Assembly (NCBI GenBank): GCA_965153455.1
Contig: OZ234494.1
Location: 14,880,001 to 14,944,000, forward strand
Reading direction: 5' to 3'
DNA length: 64,000 nt
DNA from: Sphagnum compactum
Taxonomy: Eukaryota; Bryophyta; Sphagnopsida; Sphagnales
Shown: positions 24,771-37,857 of the stretch, in pieces
Position numbering within the stretch: the first letter of the stretch is position 1
Layout of the letters: each line of letters starts with the position of its first letter
The notes under the pieces: generated by a model
The model's input: only the letters and a program-made list of their open reading frames with translations
The model's database searches: none
Told to the model about the DNA's origin: nothing
Translations under genes and position numbers: made by a program

Positions 24771-27700
24771 AGTTTGTACAAAGTGATACTAGTCCAATGT
24801 ACAATGGTATCACCTTGTTTCACAAGTTTCACCCATGTACAAAGTGAAAGTGTTGGGAATCAAGGGGATGCATTTTCAAGATTTTAAATTTGGATTCCCA
24901 TTTTGAAAATTCTGATTGTTTAAGAGTGTTAATGTTATATTAAGGGTTGAAGGATCAAACATTGTCCAAATTCAATGATCTTTAACTCATTGGAAAACTA
25001 TTGAAATAGGCTATAATAAAATGGTTTGGATATTCCAATTTGTTTTTTTCCTCAACATGTAGAGAGGTTTGAAAAATCATGACAAAAATGTCCCAAGTGT
25101 TTTTAAATGTTTGTTAATGTCTTGTGCAAGTCTAAGGTGCAATTAGGAGGTAAAAATCATATCTAGATGGGGGGCTTGATATAATGTTGGAATTTTTTCA
25201 ATATGGGCTATAAAAAGCTAAGATTATGCATGCCCACTTTGATTGAGTTTCTTGACAGTTAAATAGCCATCTAAAGTTTTGAGACACCACATGTCTTGAA
25301 ATAAATAATGTCTCCATGGACAAATCAACAATTTTGGATTTTCCAATGAAAACCCTAAAGGGAGGGAGTGAAAAAACCACACACTAAACATTAGAACCCA
25401 AAAATACAACACGGATGAGAAGAGGCTTTAGTTAATATCACCATCCTAACCACCATAAATGCTATTGTGATATCACTTGGATGGCGAATTGCATAATATA
25501 TTAGAGGGAGAGGAGTCCTCCCAAAGTGGTTTAAGTCATGGTGAAGTCCATGTTAGTTTGTGATGCATTCATGATCCACGTTTGGTTCCAATTGCACTTG
25601 ATGGTTTTGTCCTTTGTTTTGAATGATTAGCTTGTTTGAAAGTTTTTCATGAAGTCGATTAACTTGCCATAGTCATCTTGAAACTTTCATTCCCTTGTTT
25701 CAATGATAGAGAGCAAATGTGCGTGCCCCATGTTTTAAATTTTGTTAATCTAAAATCAAAATGTATTGTCCATTCCCAATAATGAACCTAGGGTGGTTTA
25801 GACTAGAGAACCAACTTAGTACATTAAACCAAACAACATTGGTCTAAAACCATAGTAACTTTTTAGGTTTCAAACACATGTAAGTTTTGCTTTAATATAC
25901 ATTTGAATAAATGCAAAGGTCAACATATACCTTGCTTGTGTTTTCCTTTCATTAACAAATGTATGCATATAATAAATCTTGCATTAGATGTGGTTCCTAT
26001 TTTTTTTCCAATCGCAACAAAAGTTTTCAACATGAGGGCTTTTAGTGTGTAGTTTGGTCTCCATAAGGGTTGGACCACTCTATATCACATCCTCTTGGTT
26101 TTCTTACTCTTGATTCGAGTTTTCGTATTTTGGGCGCACTAGTGGGATTTAAATCATTTGTTGAGTTGTTTGTGGCTGAAGCTCTTCATGAAGATCTTGG
26201 GATGCTATTTAATTTCCTTATGTTTGCAGATCTTTAAGCAACTTTTGTGATGCTCTCATTGTGCTATGCCTAGTGCCATCACGACTCTTCACTTCATACA
26301 ATGTTTCCATCTTTAAGTATTTTGCGACATTACATTGAATTCGATATTCATACCATAACTTTGTGGGAGAAGTTACTGGTGTGATCAATTTTGAGCCTAG
26401 TGGTTCAATTGAGTTTAGTGGTTCAATTTTATCCCCAATTGTAGGTTTTTTTAGCAGATTGCTTACATGAATAGGAATTTACCTCGCTTTTATAGACACT
26501 CCTTCAAATATCATGTGAACATGTTTCCATTCACATGCGGGTCCAAGGGCAGGCGCTTGTTTATTAACTCATCCTACCACACTTTGCATTTCATTTATCC
26601 TTAACCCACTTTTTTATAACACTATGTACTCGTTTTGGGTTGCCACATCTTATGATTTCCCATCTTTCATGGCATTAATGTGGTCATACCATTGATGATT
26701 TAGGTACCCATTTGCTTTGGTGCCCTTGTGGGAGTGAACATACAATAACCCACGATACACTTCGGATATTATCGTAGCTATTGCTTTGGAGAGTGGAACA
26801 CATGTTTAGACACTTCAGATATTATCGTAGCTATTGCTTTGGAGAGTGGAACACATGTTTAGAGGGAGGTCTCTCACCTTTTCCCTTGCCACACCCGACG
26901 ATGAGTGGATATCTTTCAGACCTTGATGGACATCATCATTGTTGACCCGATTTGCATATATATAGTGTAGTGAGCATTGACAACGATAATACATGCAACG
27001 ATGATGGTTGCTCAGGAGAAAACACGATCTTACATTGAATGAGCACTTGAGGATGATTTGATTTTTCTTGCTATTGAGATGTGTGGGTGTTTTCGTTCTT
27101 GTTTTGATTCATTTTTGAATGGTTGTGCACAGATCACTATCGTGTGTCATTAACAATCTTCTTTAATCCCCTCTATGCTTATTCTTATTATCAACAATGT
27201 GTGTCCATAGCCCTACAATGTGTGCAAGCCATAACGATTTTTTACTGGGCTATTGCATTTGGTCGGGGTTCTTCATCTCTTCCACGCATCATAGTTAGTG
27301 CACCTCCATCATTAGCCAATTTGTGGAAGATGGTAGCTCTTTCAACAAATTGGTTGATTGTCATTTCGTAGCCATGAGTACACTTTGCATAGGGTCTTTA
27401 CCTGATTTTTGTTGATTGTTTTTTCTTTGGGTTGTGTCTACTTGTGTCCTCATTTGCCTTGTACTTTTGTTGGATGGGTTCCCATCCTTGATTTTTATTT
27501 ACAGGGTTTTTCTTCTTATAGTGTAAGCTGGGGTTGGGGTTGCAGTTTATTGAGGGGGGGGGCAGCAGATGGGCAGCACTTATTATGGACAATCCACTTG
27601 CCAATTGGCTGATTTTCATGTCTGGCATGTGAAACAAGACATTTAAGAAAATTTCAGTCTGACCAATTGTCCTGTTAGTGGTCACCTGAGAGTTGAAATT

Positions 27701-28322
27701 AGGGGTTCATTATTGAGGTGTCGAGCCCTTAGGGGTTAATTATTGAACTAAATGGGCAAGTGACCCCAAGATTGTAACCTTTGAAGTGTAAAACAAAGGA
27801 GGCCATGTGAACTGCTTCACGAAGTTACACTGTTGAGGATTGAAACAGACCACCAACAACAAAAGAAGAGGAGCACAAGACTGTTTGCAAATTCACCGGA
27901 CTGCAGAGAGCAGAGAAAACCACATCCAACATGCATTGAAACTTGGACAGGTTTGACAATGCCTTGTTATCATGTTCAAAGACTCCTATCAACTAAACTA
28001 CATGTTATCAATAACCATATCACTTGGATTGGGATTCAAAATGGGCACTAAAACCAAACTGCAGACCCAGCTTCAGTAGTCTTGCAGAGTAGAAAAACCA
28101 AAACTGCTAATGTTCTGCAACATGTAAGCAAACCTTCATTTCCTTCTGAAAGTTCAACGAGATCATCTAGCTATGATGATTATCCTCCTAAAACGTTTGA
28201 TAGAGGGTTATCAAGGAGCACTATATGAAGACGCGTCTCAAATGTTAGTCCAGGTGCACAGTCAGGTACCAAAAGTAAGAATATGCTGAGAAATGCAAAG
28301 CAATGATACAGAATCTTCAGTT
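24771..28322. other. Intergenic, downstream of TRM82
   Basis: No supported gene. It holds the 53-bp duplication at 26757-26862 and a G run near 27554-27561. The end next to 28323 should include the TRM82 3' untranslated region. Confidence 0.5.
26757..26862. repeat. 53-bp tandem duplication
   Basis: The unit 26757-26809 (begins ACACTTCGGATATTATCG) is followed at once by 26810-26862, which differs by a single base (CGG to CAG). The near identity makes it a recent event within otherwise old DNA. Confidence 0.95.
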
Positions 28323-31300
28323 CTAGCTGGCTAATGACACAACCTTATCATTTCGCATTCGCTTTCTATGTTCTCTCTGCTCAGCTGTGTACTGCCTTTT
28401 GGAAAGTAGATTCTTCATTGCAAGCTCTGCTGCTTCTGTTGCTGCTGTTACATCTTGTACACCAGCTTGATGGCCTTGTAATGTGTGTAATAACAACTCA
28501 CCCCCTGGCACAGACGTGCCACCCAGTAAAACACAATCTCGCACTACCTGAACATGTGTGACAGCAGCCATGGCAATGCCCTGTGCCTGCACCTGTGCCG
28601 CAGCCAGGGCCTCCGGGGTAACAAATTCATCACCCATCTCCACAGTTTCCGCAGCCCCAGAGACCAACCAGAGGTTACCACCAGAATCAAAAGACAAACT
28701 AGTGGGTGGAGCATTCTCTGACCACAGAACTTTCTGCACATATCAAGGAAATCACTACCAGCCCACATTCAGGACATAAATTATATGTACATCATCATCT
28801 GTATCAAGAACTCTCTATAGTTATAGATTGAAACAGCCTGAATAGAAATTGTGGAAGTACCTGATACTATGGTTAATATGATTTCATACCCAGATAATAA
28901 GATATAACAATAGCAAACAGCAGGAGACAAGAAGAGAAACACCCACTAAACGGAACTGAATAGACCACTACCAACTGTCCCTCACCCACACATTCACAAC
29001 AACAGGAACGAGAATGGCACTGAGTACCATAATATCCTCAGTGAGTACATCAGAAGACATACACACATCCTGTTTAATTGTAAACAGTACACACCAAATT
29101 ACAGTGGATTCTCATTGATGAATCCCTCAGATACAGGTACAGTTAGATCTTCTAACAGGCATCAGTATCATCCAACAAACCGAGGAGATGCACAACTCAC
29201 CTGGAGCAAGCTTAATTGCCTTTCTACCATATCGCAAGCAAAAAGTAGCACTCCTTCAAACCTGCAGCAGCCAACAGACCTGTTCATTTGTGGAACTTTA
29301 CACTTGATCATAGCTTTCATGCTTCAGTGGTGAAGAGTTTGGCTTGATTTTTCATAGGCCCAAGGGGGACAATCTGGATAACACATATAAACAAACAGTC
29401 CTGTTCATTTTCTTACAACAATTAGAGTAGAGGTTTCAACTTTTGCTTTTTTGATGGATTAGGTATGGAGGGACTTGTATCCGAAACAAAAGTTTGAAAG
29501 CATGCAGTATTTGAGTTCCTTGTTCCAGAGTTTATATTCCAAATCCCTCATAGTCATTGTGATATTATGGCAATGGACAGGCCCTCACACTGGTTGGAGA
29601 CCCCATCATGCACAATTTTACAAAACTATGATAATTGTCTAATTAACCACGGACCTGATAGATCCTGAAAATTATGGTTTGTCTTAAGTTGCACTACTAC
29701 AATTGCAATACTGTGTGGAAAATGAACTTTGAAAAAGGTTGAAACTCTACAGTCCAACCCTAAATGACATGCTCTTTAGGACCTCCGGCTCACATATGAC
29801 ATCCCCCCAGAACAACAAGGCTGCATTGCCCACACACCACTCTGTGCCTAGAATGCAACAGCTGACTAAAACACCCCATAATACAAATTTATATTTGCCA
29901 ACTCCAAACACAAGGGTACATGTGATCAGAAACCGACTGGTTGATCGATCCACTGTTTGCCATTTGCTTGAAATGCTTGTTCATCTGAGAAAGTTGAGGT
30001 CAAGTGGACTGACACATGGTCAACACTTCAAAGCTACATGCATCATTGGTTGCTTGATGACAAAAAGACCTCATTATTACACATTTCAATTTGAAATTCA
30101 TGTATCCCACACATAGAATTCCCACAACCCACCCTAATAATATCCAAAAAGCAATAATCAAGTGTAGAGGATGCCTAAGAATGTCCAGGAGTACAAAAAT
30201 TACCTCTCAAGAATAGTCCCGACATAAGTGTTGCAAGAAGAGACTGCAACTGCTACAACAGCACGAGTGCCTTGGCTCTGACCGCTCACTCCTGCCTTCA
30301 ACAACCATCCATAAAGCTGCTCTTAGTTTGTACCACAACTCAGCTGTTACTTCAAGTCTCATCAAACACAAAATTCCCATGTTAATGATAGAACTGAACA
30401 ACACAGAAAATTACATTCAACTTCACAAGCCTCCTGATGGAGCATGCTTGAAAAGAGACAAGAAGTCAATTGAAGTATGCTGAATGAATAAGATACACAC
30501 CTCATCTGCTGTGTCAAACGTATCCAGGAGTGCTCCTGTCTCATACTCCCACAATCGCAGCTGAATTTGAAGACAATGTGCATAAGTGGCCATCAAAAAC
30601 AGCAAAACACTCGCATATCAAGCAACAGTGCCCTTCCAAGCCACCCCCCTCTTTTGGCTCATAATCACAACGTTTTGAGACATTACCGTTGCATCACCAC
30701 CTCCAGAGATGAGCAGCCCTTGAAAACCTATACATGCAACACAAGCCACAAAGCTGTTTTTGACTGTGTCAACCCCATCTAAGAGACTAGACCCAGCAAA
30801 ACCATTGTCTATCTAGGGGACTAGAATGATACTTAACTGTACTAACAGCCTACTCATTGCAAATCCCAACTTCATGCAAAGATCCTGTAATCCATATGAA
30901 TGACTGCATGTTCTCTGAAGCACTAAAAAGAATGTAATACTGCTACAAAGAGGCAAACCACATACTTGGTGTGGCCAAGGCAGTATGTATGGATATCATG
31001 GGCTCCAGTCAAAGGATTTTCTGGAAACTTGGTCACCTGTAAAGTTTACAGGCCATGGAACAAGAGCCATTTAACTCATGCATGTTTGGTGCCATTTTGA
31101 AGTTTCATACATTGGCCACAACTAGGACCCAACAATGGGCAGCAACAAAGCAGCACTTACACGGATCTTGAAATCACGGTCTGAAGTAACAATATATTTT
31201 CCATCTGGCGAACAACACTGGATCACACCAGTTTGCATTAGTTTTGACAAACAGGTTCCAACTTTCAAAGAAATCAGCAATAATTGCAACAACAACATTA

Positions 31301-32467
31301 GATGGAGTTGAGATTTCAGGAGGTGAAATATACATACATATGTTCAGGACATCTCTACTATAAGTAGAGCATATTGGTTTATGCAGAGGCAAAAATGCCA
31401 GCTCAAAGGACCACCATACACAGGGTGCTGAATTGAGACAACAAACCCATACCAGGCCAGTAATAATACTGCAGCAGTGAGCAAGGATCAGGACAGGCTT
31501 GTGTATAGCATCACTTCGTACTGTGGAAAATACATAGACAATCCCAAACTTGTCTGCAACCAGGAGCCATGCACTGTCATGGCTGAAAGTAACTGCACTT
31601 GCTTTCTTGCTGAGGCGGCTGCCAACCAGTGAATTTCCCATTAGCAATCAATTCAACACAATTCAATTCAATTCCTCCTTGGACTTACAAAACCATAACA
31701 AAAACCACAGTTGAAGAAAGTGCCAATGACAGGGGGGGGGGACACCCATACACAGTTTTGATGCAAGTCCAGGCAGTAGCATCCCACAACTTGACCAGCT
31801 TGTCATCCCCTACAGATGCAAACAGGGAGTTGTGCAAATCAAAAGCCACTGCCCGTATCACATCACCATGTCCTGCTGGTAGTGTGTCATCTTGCACCTG
31901 AACTGGCTCCTCCTTCCTGCACAACAGCCAATCCATCGGCCTTCCATGTCACAATTGAATACAACAATCACCGATTTACATCAACCTACTACATGCTCCT
32001 GCTTATAAGAAAGATCCCCCAAGTCACATTCGCCCTGGGTTTATGACAGTTGTGTCTGTCTTCTGAATTTCATGACATTCTCTTTCCTTACCAAGTCGAC
32101 ATGTGCCATACCACAAAGGAACCCTTAGCTTACAAGCTACTTTATCACCTACAATAAAACTGTGTATGCTGTTGCCGCTGTATACATTGTCGCAAATGAG
32201 CGGCAGCATTCCATTCCCATGCGAGAATTTCGCTCGCACAATTACAGTTTTGCTTACAGACTAGAAACTCTTGCGACCAAAAAAGAACGGGGGGGAAAAA
32301 AACAGAGTAGAGGATGAGGGTAAAGAAGCGGAATACAAGAGGTTAAAGATGCGAAGAGCTGCTCCCACAGCTACCACTACAGAGGAGCCGTCTGGGTGGG
32401 CGGCTATCAAGGCAGGAGCCATGCTCTTGCCTGCTTTCTTCTTCTCTTCTCCCCCGATCTCCTCCAT
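28323..32467 (-). CDS. TRM82: TRM82/WDR4, non-catalytic WD-repeat subunit of tRNA (guanine-N7) methyltransferase
   Basis: Partner of the TRM8/METTL1 catalytic subunit that makes m7G46 in tRNA variable loops; the WD-repeat subunit stabilises the complex. Ten exons: 32467-32337, 31916-31752, 31618-31453, 31217-31161, 31036-30966, 30753-30687, 30560-30501, 30295-30204, 29261-29201 and 28733-28323. Each junction is GT/AG and the sum is 427 codons (426 aa), in frame throughout. Order of features: an N-terminal MAPALIAAHPDG strand, a WD repeat ending DDKLVKLWD, the family hallmark LLVADKFG, SPDGKYIVTSDRDFKIR, GGGDATLRLWEYETGALLDTFD, and a basic C-terminus REHRKRMRNDK. The ATG at 32467 was chosen because it starts a short acidic leader before the conserved strand. 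The acceptor at 30295 was preferred over one four bases further on, which gives an early stop. Confidence 0.93.
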
Positions 32468-32916
32468 TCGGCGGCGCCCCGAAGACAGGAACACAAGCAA
32501 AGGGCAGTTCAGGACTCTCTCCTCAAAATGGATTGGAGGAGGCACGGGATCTGGGTCCAGCATCAGCAAACGTGAGTTTCGAGTCCCCCAGGAGACGAAG
32601 CTCTAGAGAGAACAAGAGCGAAACCCTAAAACCCCTGGAAACCCTAATAGGGTTTCTTGAGCTTTAGGAAGAAGGATGATTGATGACAGCAGCGTGATTT
32701 GCATTGCGGACGACGACTACTCTTGTTTTTCTCAACCCCGTCGTACTCTTCGCGGCGATTCTGGAATGCAAAGAAACTAGCTCTTGGAGTGTTTTTTTTC
32801 TTGGAAAAGTGAAACCTGTTGTGCGATTGATGGCTTGATATTTTCTGCTCCGAAGACCTAGTTCATTCTTCCGACACAGGCACACAGCTGGAGAAAGACA
32901 GATATACAGAAGAGGG
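32468..32916. promoter_or_regulatory. Divergent promoter interval shared by TRM82 and BET5, with telo boxes
   Basis: The two start codons lie 449 bp apart, pointing away from each other. The interval holds AAACCCTAA at 32621-32629 and the perfect palindrome AAACCCTAATAGGGTTT at 32639-32655, that is, two inverted telo boxes. In plants telo boxes (AAACCCTA) are enriched in promoters of translation and growth genes and are bound by Myb-type TRB proteins. A shared, bidirectional promoter is an inference from spacing and motif symmetry. Confidence 0.7.
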
Positions 32917-34216
32917 ATGGCGGCAATCGCAAGCACGCCGCGGATGCGCTGTCTTTACATCTTCAATCGGGATGGAGTATGTCTGCATTACCATGTCTGG
33001 CTCCGACCCTTGACCACACTCAGTCCTCACCAGGACCAGAAGCTCATGTTCGGCCTTCTGTTCTCTCTCAAGTCCTTCACCGCCAAAATGGATCCTGTCG
33101 GGTTCGCTTTTTTCCCATTGGCCTTCCATGTATTTGTGTGCTCGTATCAGTATTCGTTGCTTCTCATCTTCCCATGCAAGAGTTCGCAATAATTTTTTCT
33201 CTCCAGTTTTAATCAAACCCTATGCGAGATTTCTGACTCTGCCAAACCTTGTGAATTGCAATTCCAGTGGCAATAAGGGGAATTTGGGAGCTCCCAATCT
33301 GCCAGGCCAAGGTTGCTCCTTCCACAGTTTCCGCACCAATACCTACAAGCTTAGTTTCATGGAATCACCTTCTGGGATCAAGGTGTGACAGTCTTCCTGA
33401 TTTGTACAAACTCTCTCTCTCTCTCTCTCAACATCTTGCTTCTATGTTGGCTGTCCAGGAACTGAGGTGCACATCCTTTGCAACAATTGCTGCCAATTCT
33501 TGCATCCAAGCTCATTAGGTTTCAATTCACACCATTGACATTTGGATTATGAACTTGTTACCAGACATCTTTGGCGAAATAGTTTGTCAATCATTGCCAC
33601 TCTCACCTGGACTCTCTCTCTCTCTCTCTCACCTTGCCTTCTTGTTTGGATGCAAAATGCATTGCCTTTGGGTTTGTGCAGCTGATATTGATTACGGATC
33701 CCAGAATGGGAGATCTTCGAGAAGCTCTCAAGTATATCTACAGCAACATTTATGTTGAGTATGTGGTGAAGAACCCGCTGTACACACCCGGTCAGCCATT
33801 CAAGTGAGAACCTGGTTTATCATTGTCATCTGAAACAACTGTTATTGGTTGTTGTGCATTCTGCAAATTCAGATTGCTTCAATTGTTCAGGGACGCTATC
33901 ATTGCATGGATACCATTGATGTCAGCACAAGTCATGCCTTCCACTTGAATCCTCCTGACATGGTCCTCAGAGCAAAGGTTGATTGAGCTTTGAACACACT
34001 AAGCAGCTCCTGTCTGTACTTATTCATAGTATCATATTTGACATGTTCTTTTATACAATTGAACCCAGCCTTGAGTCTCATAAGTTATGAAACCATGGAA
34101 TTGATGAACCAATTGTGCATGCCTGATTGCTAAGTTGGATGTGGTGTTCTCTTGGAATTGGCAGGTGTGAGCTTTTCAATGCCACCCTAGATCAGTATGT
34201 GAAGACCTTGCAGTAG
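32917..34216 (+). CDS. BET5: TRAPPC1/BET5, core subunit of the TRAPP tethering complex
   Basis: Longin-fold subunit of TRAPP, the guanine-nucleotide exchange complex for Ypt1/RabD in ER-Golgi traffic. Exons 32917-33101, 33268-33382, 33682-33803 and 34165-34216 join in phase to 158 codons (157 aa), within the family's usual size. Visible family stretches: RCLYIFNRDGVCLHYHVW, DQKLMFGLLFSLKSF, FRTNTYKLSFMESPSGIK, GDLREALKYIYSNIYVEYVV, KNPLY and the C-terminal CELFNATLDQYVKTLQ. All splice sites are GT/AG. The ATG at 32917 follows AGAGGG and begins the conserved first strand after nine residues. CT microsatellites occur inside the second intron (near 33411-33430 and 33610-33630). Divergent neighbour: TRM82. 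Confidence 0.94.
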
Positions 34217-36589
34217 TTTGAGAGCTTCTCCAACAGATACCCAACTTAGGAGGCTGCCTTTCCAATAACTGAAGTGGGTCTCACCAGGAGACAATCCATT
34301 CCTTTCATCTGATCTTTTGAGATTTCTGAAAAAGTGCACAGATTCATCTTCTGGATGGCTTAATTTTTGTTTATTCTAGCCTGTTTTCTGTAATGTTACA
34401 ACAATGGGATGTAGAGAGTTGCAGATGCTGTCATGGGTTTTTGTACAAAACAACTAGAAACTTGGACTTCTCACATTGGCATCATTTCAGTACATGAAGG
34501 ACATTCATTTTCCAAGGACTTCTGTTGACAGAGGCCAAGAGATGCCAAGGTAAAGAATTTGAGTAAGAATTGACAAGATTATTGCCAATTTTTTGTTTGG
34601 CCTTTTGAAGGTAGAACAAACTAGTCATTCTCAGGCAAAAATGTGTCAATAGGATCTGCTGCATATATTTTATTATATATGCCACCAAATAATAGCAACA
34701 ATGGTTCCATATTTTTGACAAGTTTGTTGGGTATCTTGTTGTCTCATTTGTGTTTTCAAAAGATTTATGAGTGCAGACAAGTAGAACTGCATTGTGTGAG
34801 TCTTCCCATTGGTTTTGGCAATGCAACAGAAATGCAGGATGCAAATTCTGTATAATGTTTTTTCCCAGATTTTGAGCGGATTATTATATACTTATCTATC
34901 CACACCTTTGAGAGCTGAAGAAGTCAATGGATGGTCATTGCAGCTCATCAATCTATTCATGATGAAGGTGATGATTTGACGCTTTGTGTGAGTGACTTTA
35001 TGACTGCAGTCAACATGACTTCTATCTTCTTTGACATCCTTCGCTCCAAGTGCAAGGAAATTTATGTGTTGTTCTTGCAGGCTTTCACTTTGTGTGCAAA
35101 ATTGATTCCTATGTCATTGTAAATTTACTTTCAAATATGCAGTGAAGTGAAATTTGTGTTGTTGCTTTGGATTTAGCTGAATTACTGATGCGCCTTATGG
35201 AAAAATGCTCATATTGTACTCACCCTAAACTCTTAGACTTTTGTAGGCAACCCAAGTACTTGGAGCACACTCGGTTTCACTGGTTAAAGTAGGAAAAGCC
35301 ATTACAAAGAAACAAAAAATTCCTATTATAAAAATGAGCCCAAACTACCAAATGCATTCCATGTGGCACAAGCATTTGGACGCTCTTCAATGCAGTGCGG
35401 CATACTTGTCAGACCTAAAAAACTGCATAGAAAAGAAATCAAACTCACACCAAAGAAAGTAATAAAAACTGAATTTCATAGCAATAATTTCAGTGATAAT
35501 TTATTAAGGAATTGGTGTATGGGTGATTTTTTGGAATTTATCTTATGGACCTCCCTAGACAATTCCAAAGACAATTCTTATCGGATGGTCATCCTTGGAC
35601 ATTTTCATATGCTTTCTTAGTAACTCCCTTCCTCATTTCCTAATAATTACCTCATTCCTTTTCCCTACCCCACAACATGGATATGAAAAAACAAATTAAC
35701 GTGTGTCTTTTTATGTCCATGAAATGTATACTAATTTAAATTAAATTGGACATCGACATAAATATTGATGAATCATTGAAAACCATATGAAAACATCAGA
35801 AAAAAAAAAGAATTGATTTTCATTGGTAGTGCACAATAGCGTAGAGCTCAAATCTTATAAATATCTAATGTCATTTAAGTTCTTGATTCATGAAACTAGG
35901 TTTCCACAATGAGAGTCATATTATATTTCCAAATTTGGAAATGAATTGCTTATCTCTCTATCATTTGCATAATTGATCACCCTTGGTAGTGTGAAGTGGA
36001 GCAAAGCCCAAGTTGATAAGTGTGTACATTACTTTCTATTGTGCAATGTGGTGATGATAATTTTCAAAATTTTCATGTTTTGTTGTGTGACATGAAGAAT
36101 GCCATCATAAACTAATGATTTATGCAAGAATAATTTGAATATGGGGAAGTTTAGTTCTCTTCCTCCTGTGGGGAAGACCAAGGGTAAATTGAAGGAGAGC
36201 TCATAAGACCAATGCAAACCTATGCCATTGGTTCTCAAGACAATGAATTCACATTGTAAACTAATGGTTTCATAAAATCATGGGCACCAAAAGCTAATGT
36301 CCATCACCTAAAACAATCTCTTACTTATTTGTTTAAGTATACAATGGTTATATTAGTTACAAAATCAACTTCTTTTTTTTGATAAATCTTGCATAAGGAA
36401 CTAATTTTTGCTATTTTGCTTGGCATCGCTAGAACATGGAACATCTTTTCAAAATCAATTAAATGGATGTTATTTCAAAATTATCAATTTAATCTTTTCA
36501 TCATAAATACATGACCTTGTTGCACATTAATGAATCAAGCATCAATTATTATTGTAACATCACATAACAATTATTGTTAATTTGGCCCT
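34217..36589. other. Intergenic, BET5 3' flank and unassigned DNA
   Basis: The first part should carry the BET5 3' untranslated region. The rest is AT-rich with no domain-bearing frame. An 85-codon plus-strand frame at 35363-35620 is unrecognised. Confidence 0.5.
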
Positions 36590-37225
36590 CAATCACTAGT
36601 GGCCACATATTTCAAGGTGTCACAATATTGAGCTATGACCAAATTCTCAAGTGCCATGGGCATGACTCATTTGAACAAGTTGGCATGTTCGCAAACTTGA
36701 ACTTGCATATTCAAGTTATCAAGGTCCAATGTTGCAATCACATCCCATTAAATTGATGTGGGCAAACCTAGCTCATGACCAAACAAAAGGAAATAGGGGG
36801 GAAATGATGCCAATGAAGCTTGTTTATTAAACCGATACATACCACATGGCCAATCATGGGAGTTGAAAGTCCCAATCCCCTAGGACCATGGTCCTTTTGT
36901 AAACCAAATTTGTGCAAGCCTTGTTTGATTGTTTGTACCACCACTTCAAACTGATTTAGTATGAGTGCAAAAATATGATCTTATTCTATCACACATCATA
37001 CATTTTGCAACAAATTGTTGCACATGTGTTTGCACCCCTTGCCACCAATATTGCCCTTACTATTGCTACGGGTACAACACACTCCAAAATGCCCCAATTT
37101 TCATGTGCATGGCACACCAATTGTTCAAGTTGGTCTAGAAATGACATTATACAAAATTTGCCATCTTTCCAAATCCAAAGTATGTGATCCCCTTCTTGCT
37201 TAAACCATTTGGCTTTTTGTAACAT
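36590..37225 (-). pseudogene. Decayed Ty3/gypsy integrase fragment
   Basis: On the minus strand, 37225-36980 reads as a degraded integrase N-terminal zinc-finger region: WIWKDGKFCIM, then QLVCHAHENWG where the family has a HxxxGHxG-type motif. Further on, 36890-36590 is one frame with two stop codons showing NKQASLASFPPYFLLFGHE (family: SK.AS...SPY.LLFGRE), a TLDLD acidic block and MPMALENLVIAQYCDTL, typical of the integrase C-terminal part of one plant gypsy lineage. No LTR or other pol domain is recognisable nearby. Clearly an old, unrelated insertion compared with the element at 57788. Confidence 0.7.
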
Positions 37226-37857
37226 CTAATTTTGTTCTTTGGTGGTTAACTTAATTGTTAATTCTTTGGTTCAAAAAGTGACTTGACTGAGAAATCATTA
37301 CAAATGTCCTTCACATTACTTTGTTCTTCATTAATTTCTAGATCATCCACCTCATCCATCCCTATCCATAGGTCCATGGTTTGATTGCATGGCCAACAAA
37401 CACAAATACATCAATGCATGGCAACCTAACACCATCTCTTCATCACTGAGCAATCCATCACTGAGCTGCTTCGCCAAAGCAAGTACAAGAAGACCATAAG
37501 CACATCAGAGCTGGATGCTTCGTGCGCCGACCGACGACCATAACGTCCCAGAGCATGGGTGTCGAAGAACTCTTTGAGAAGGCTTAGTGCCTGTAAGATG
37601 AAAGTGGTATACGCAGTAGACATGAAGGAAAGTGATAGTCGCCTCTACAATCAGCGCAATCTTTTCGCTTATCTTTTCAAGAGAGTGAGCGAAAGTGTTT
37701 TGGTAGTGAGTTAGAACGAAAAAGCTTGGCCCCACACCGGCACTACGTTTCCTCACAAGCTTCTACAACCTAATCTGGATGATCACATCTTCGCGCCACA
37801 GTTTGGGCATGTCGTGAACAAGCTGCAAAGTATTGAATTCATACTGACGTTAAGGAT
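37226..37857 (+). other. Upstream region of the GTPase gene with a possible 5' exon
   Basis: Codon-like stretches occur on the plus strand. A frame starting ATG at about 37592 (MKVVYAVDMKESDSRLYN...) ends in TAG near a GTAGTG, and a second frame near 37770-37857 runs into the GTPase frame with a one-base offset. Either could be remains of an upstream exon. None joins cleanly to the GTPase by a splice I can defend. Confidence 0.35.
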
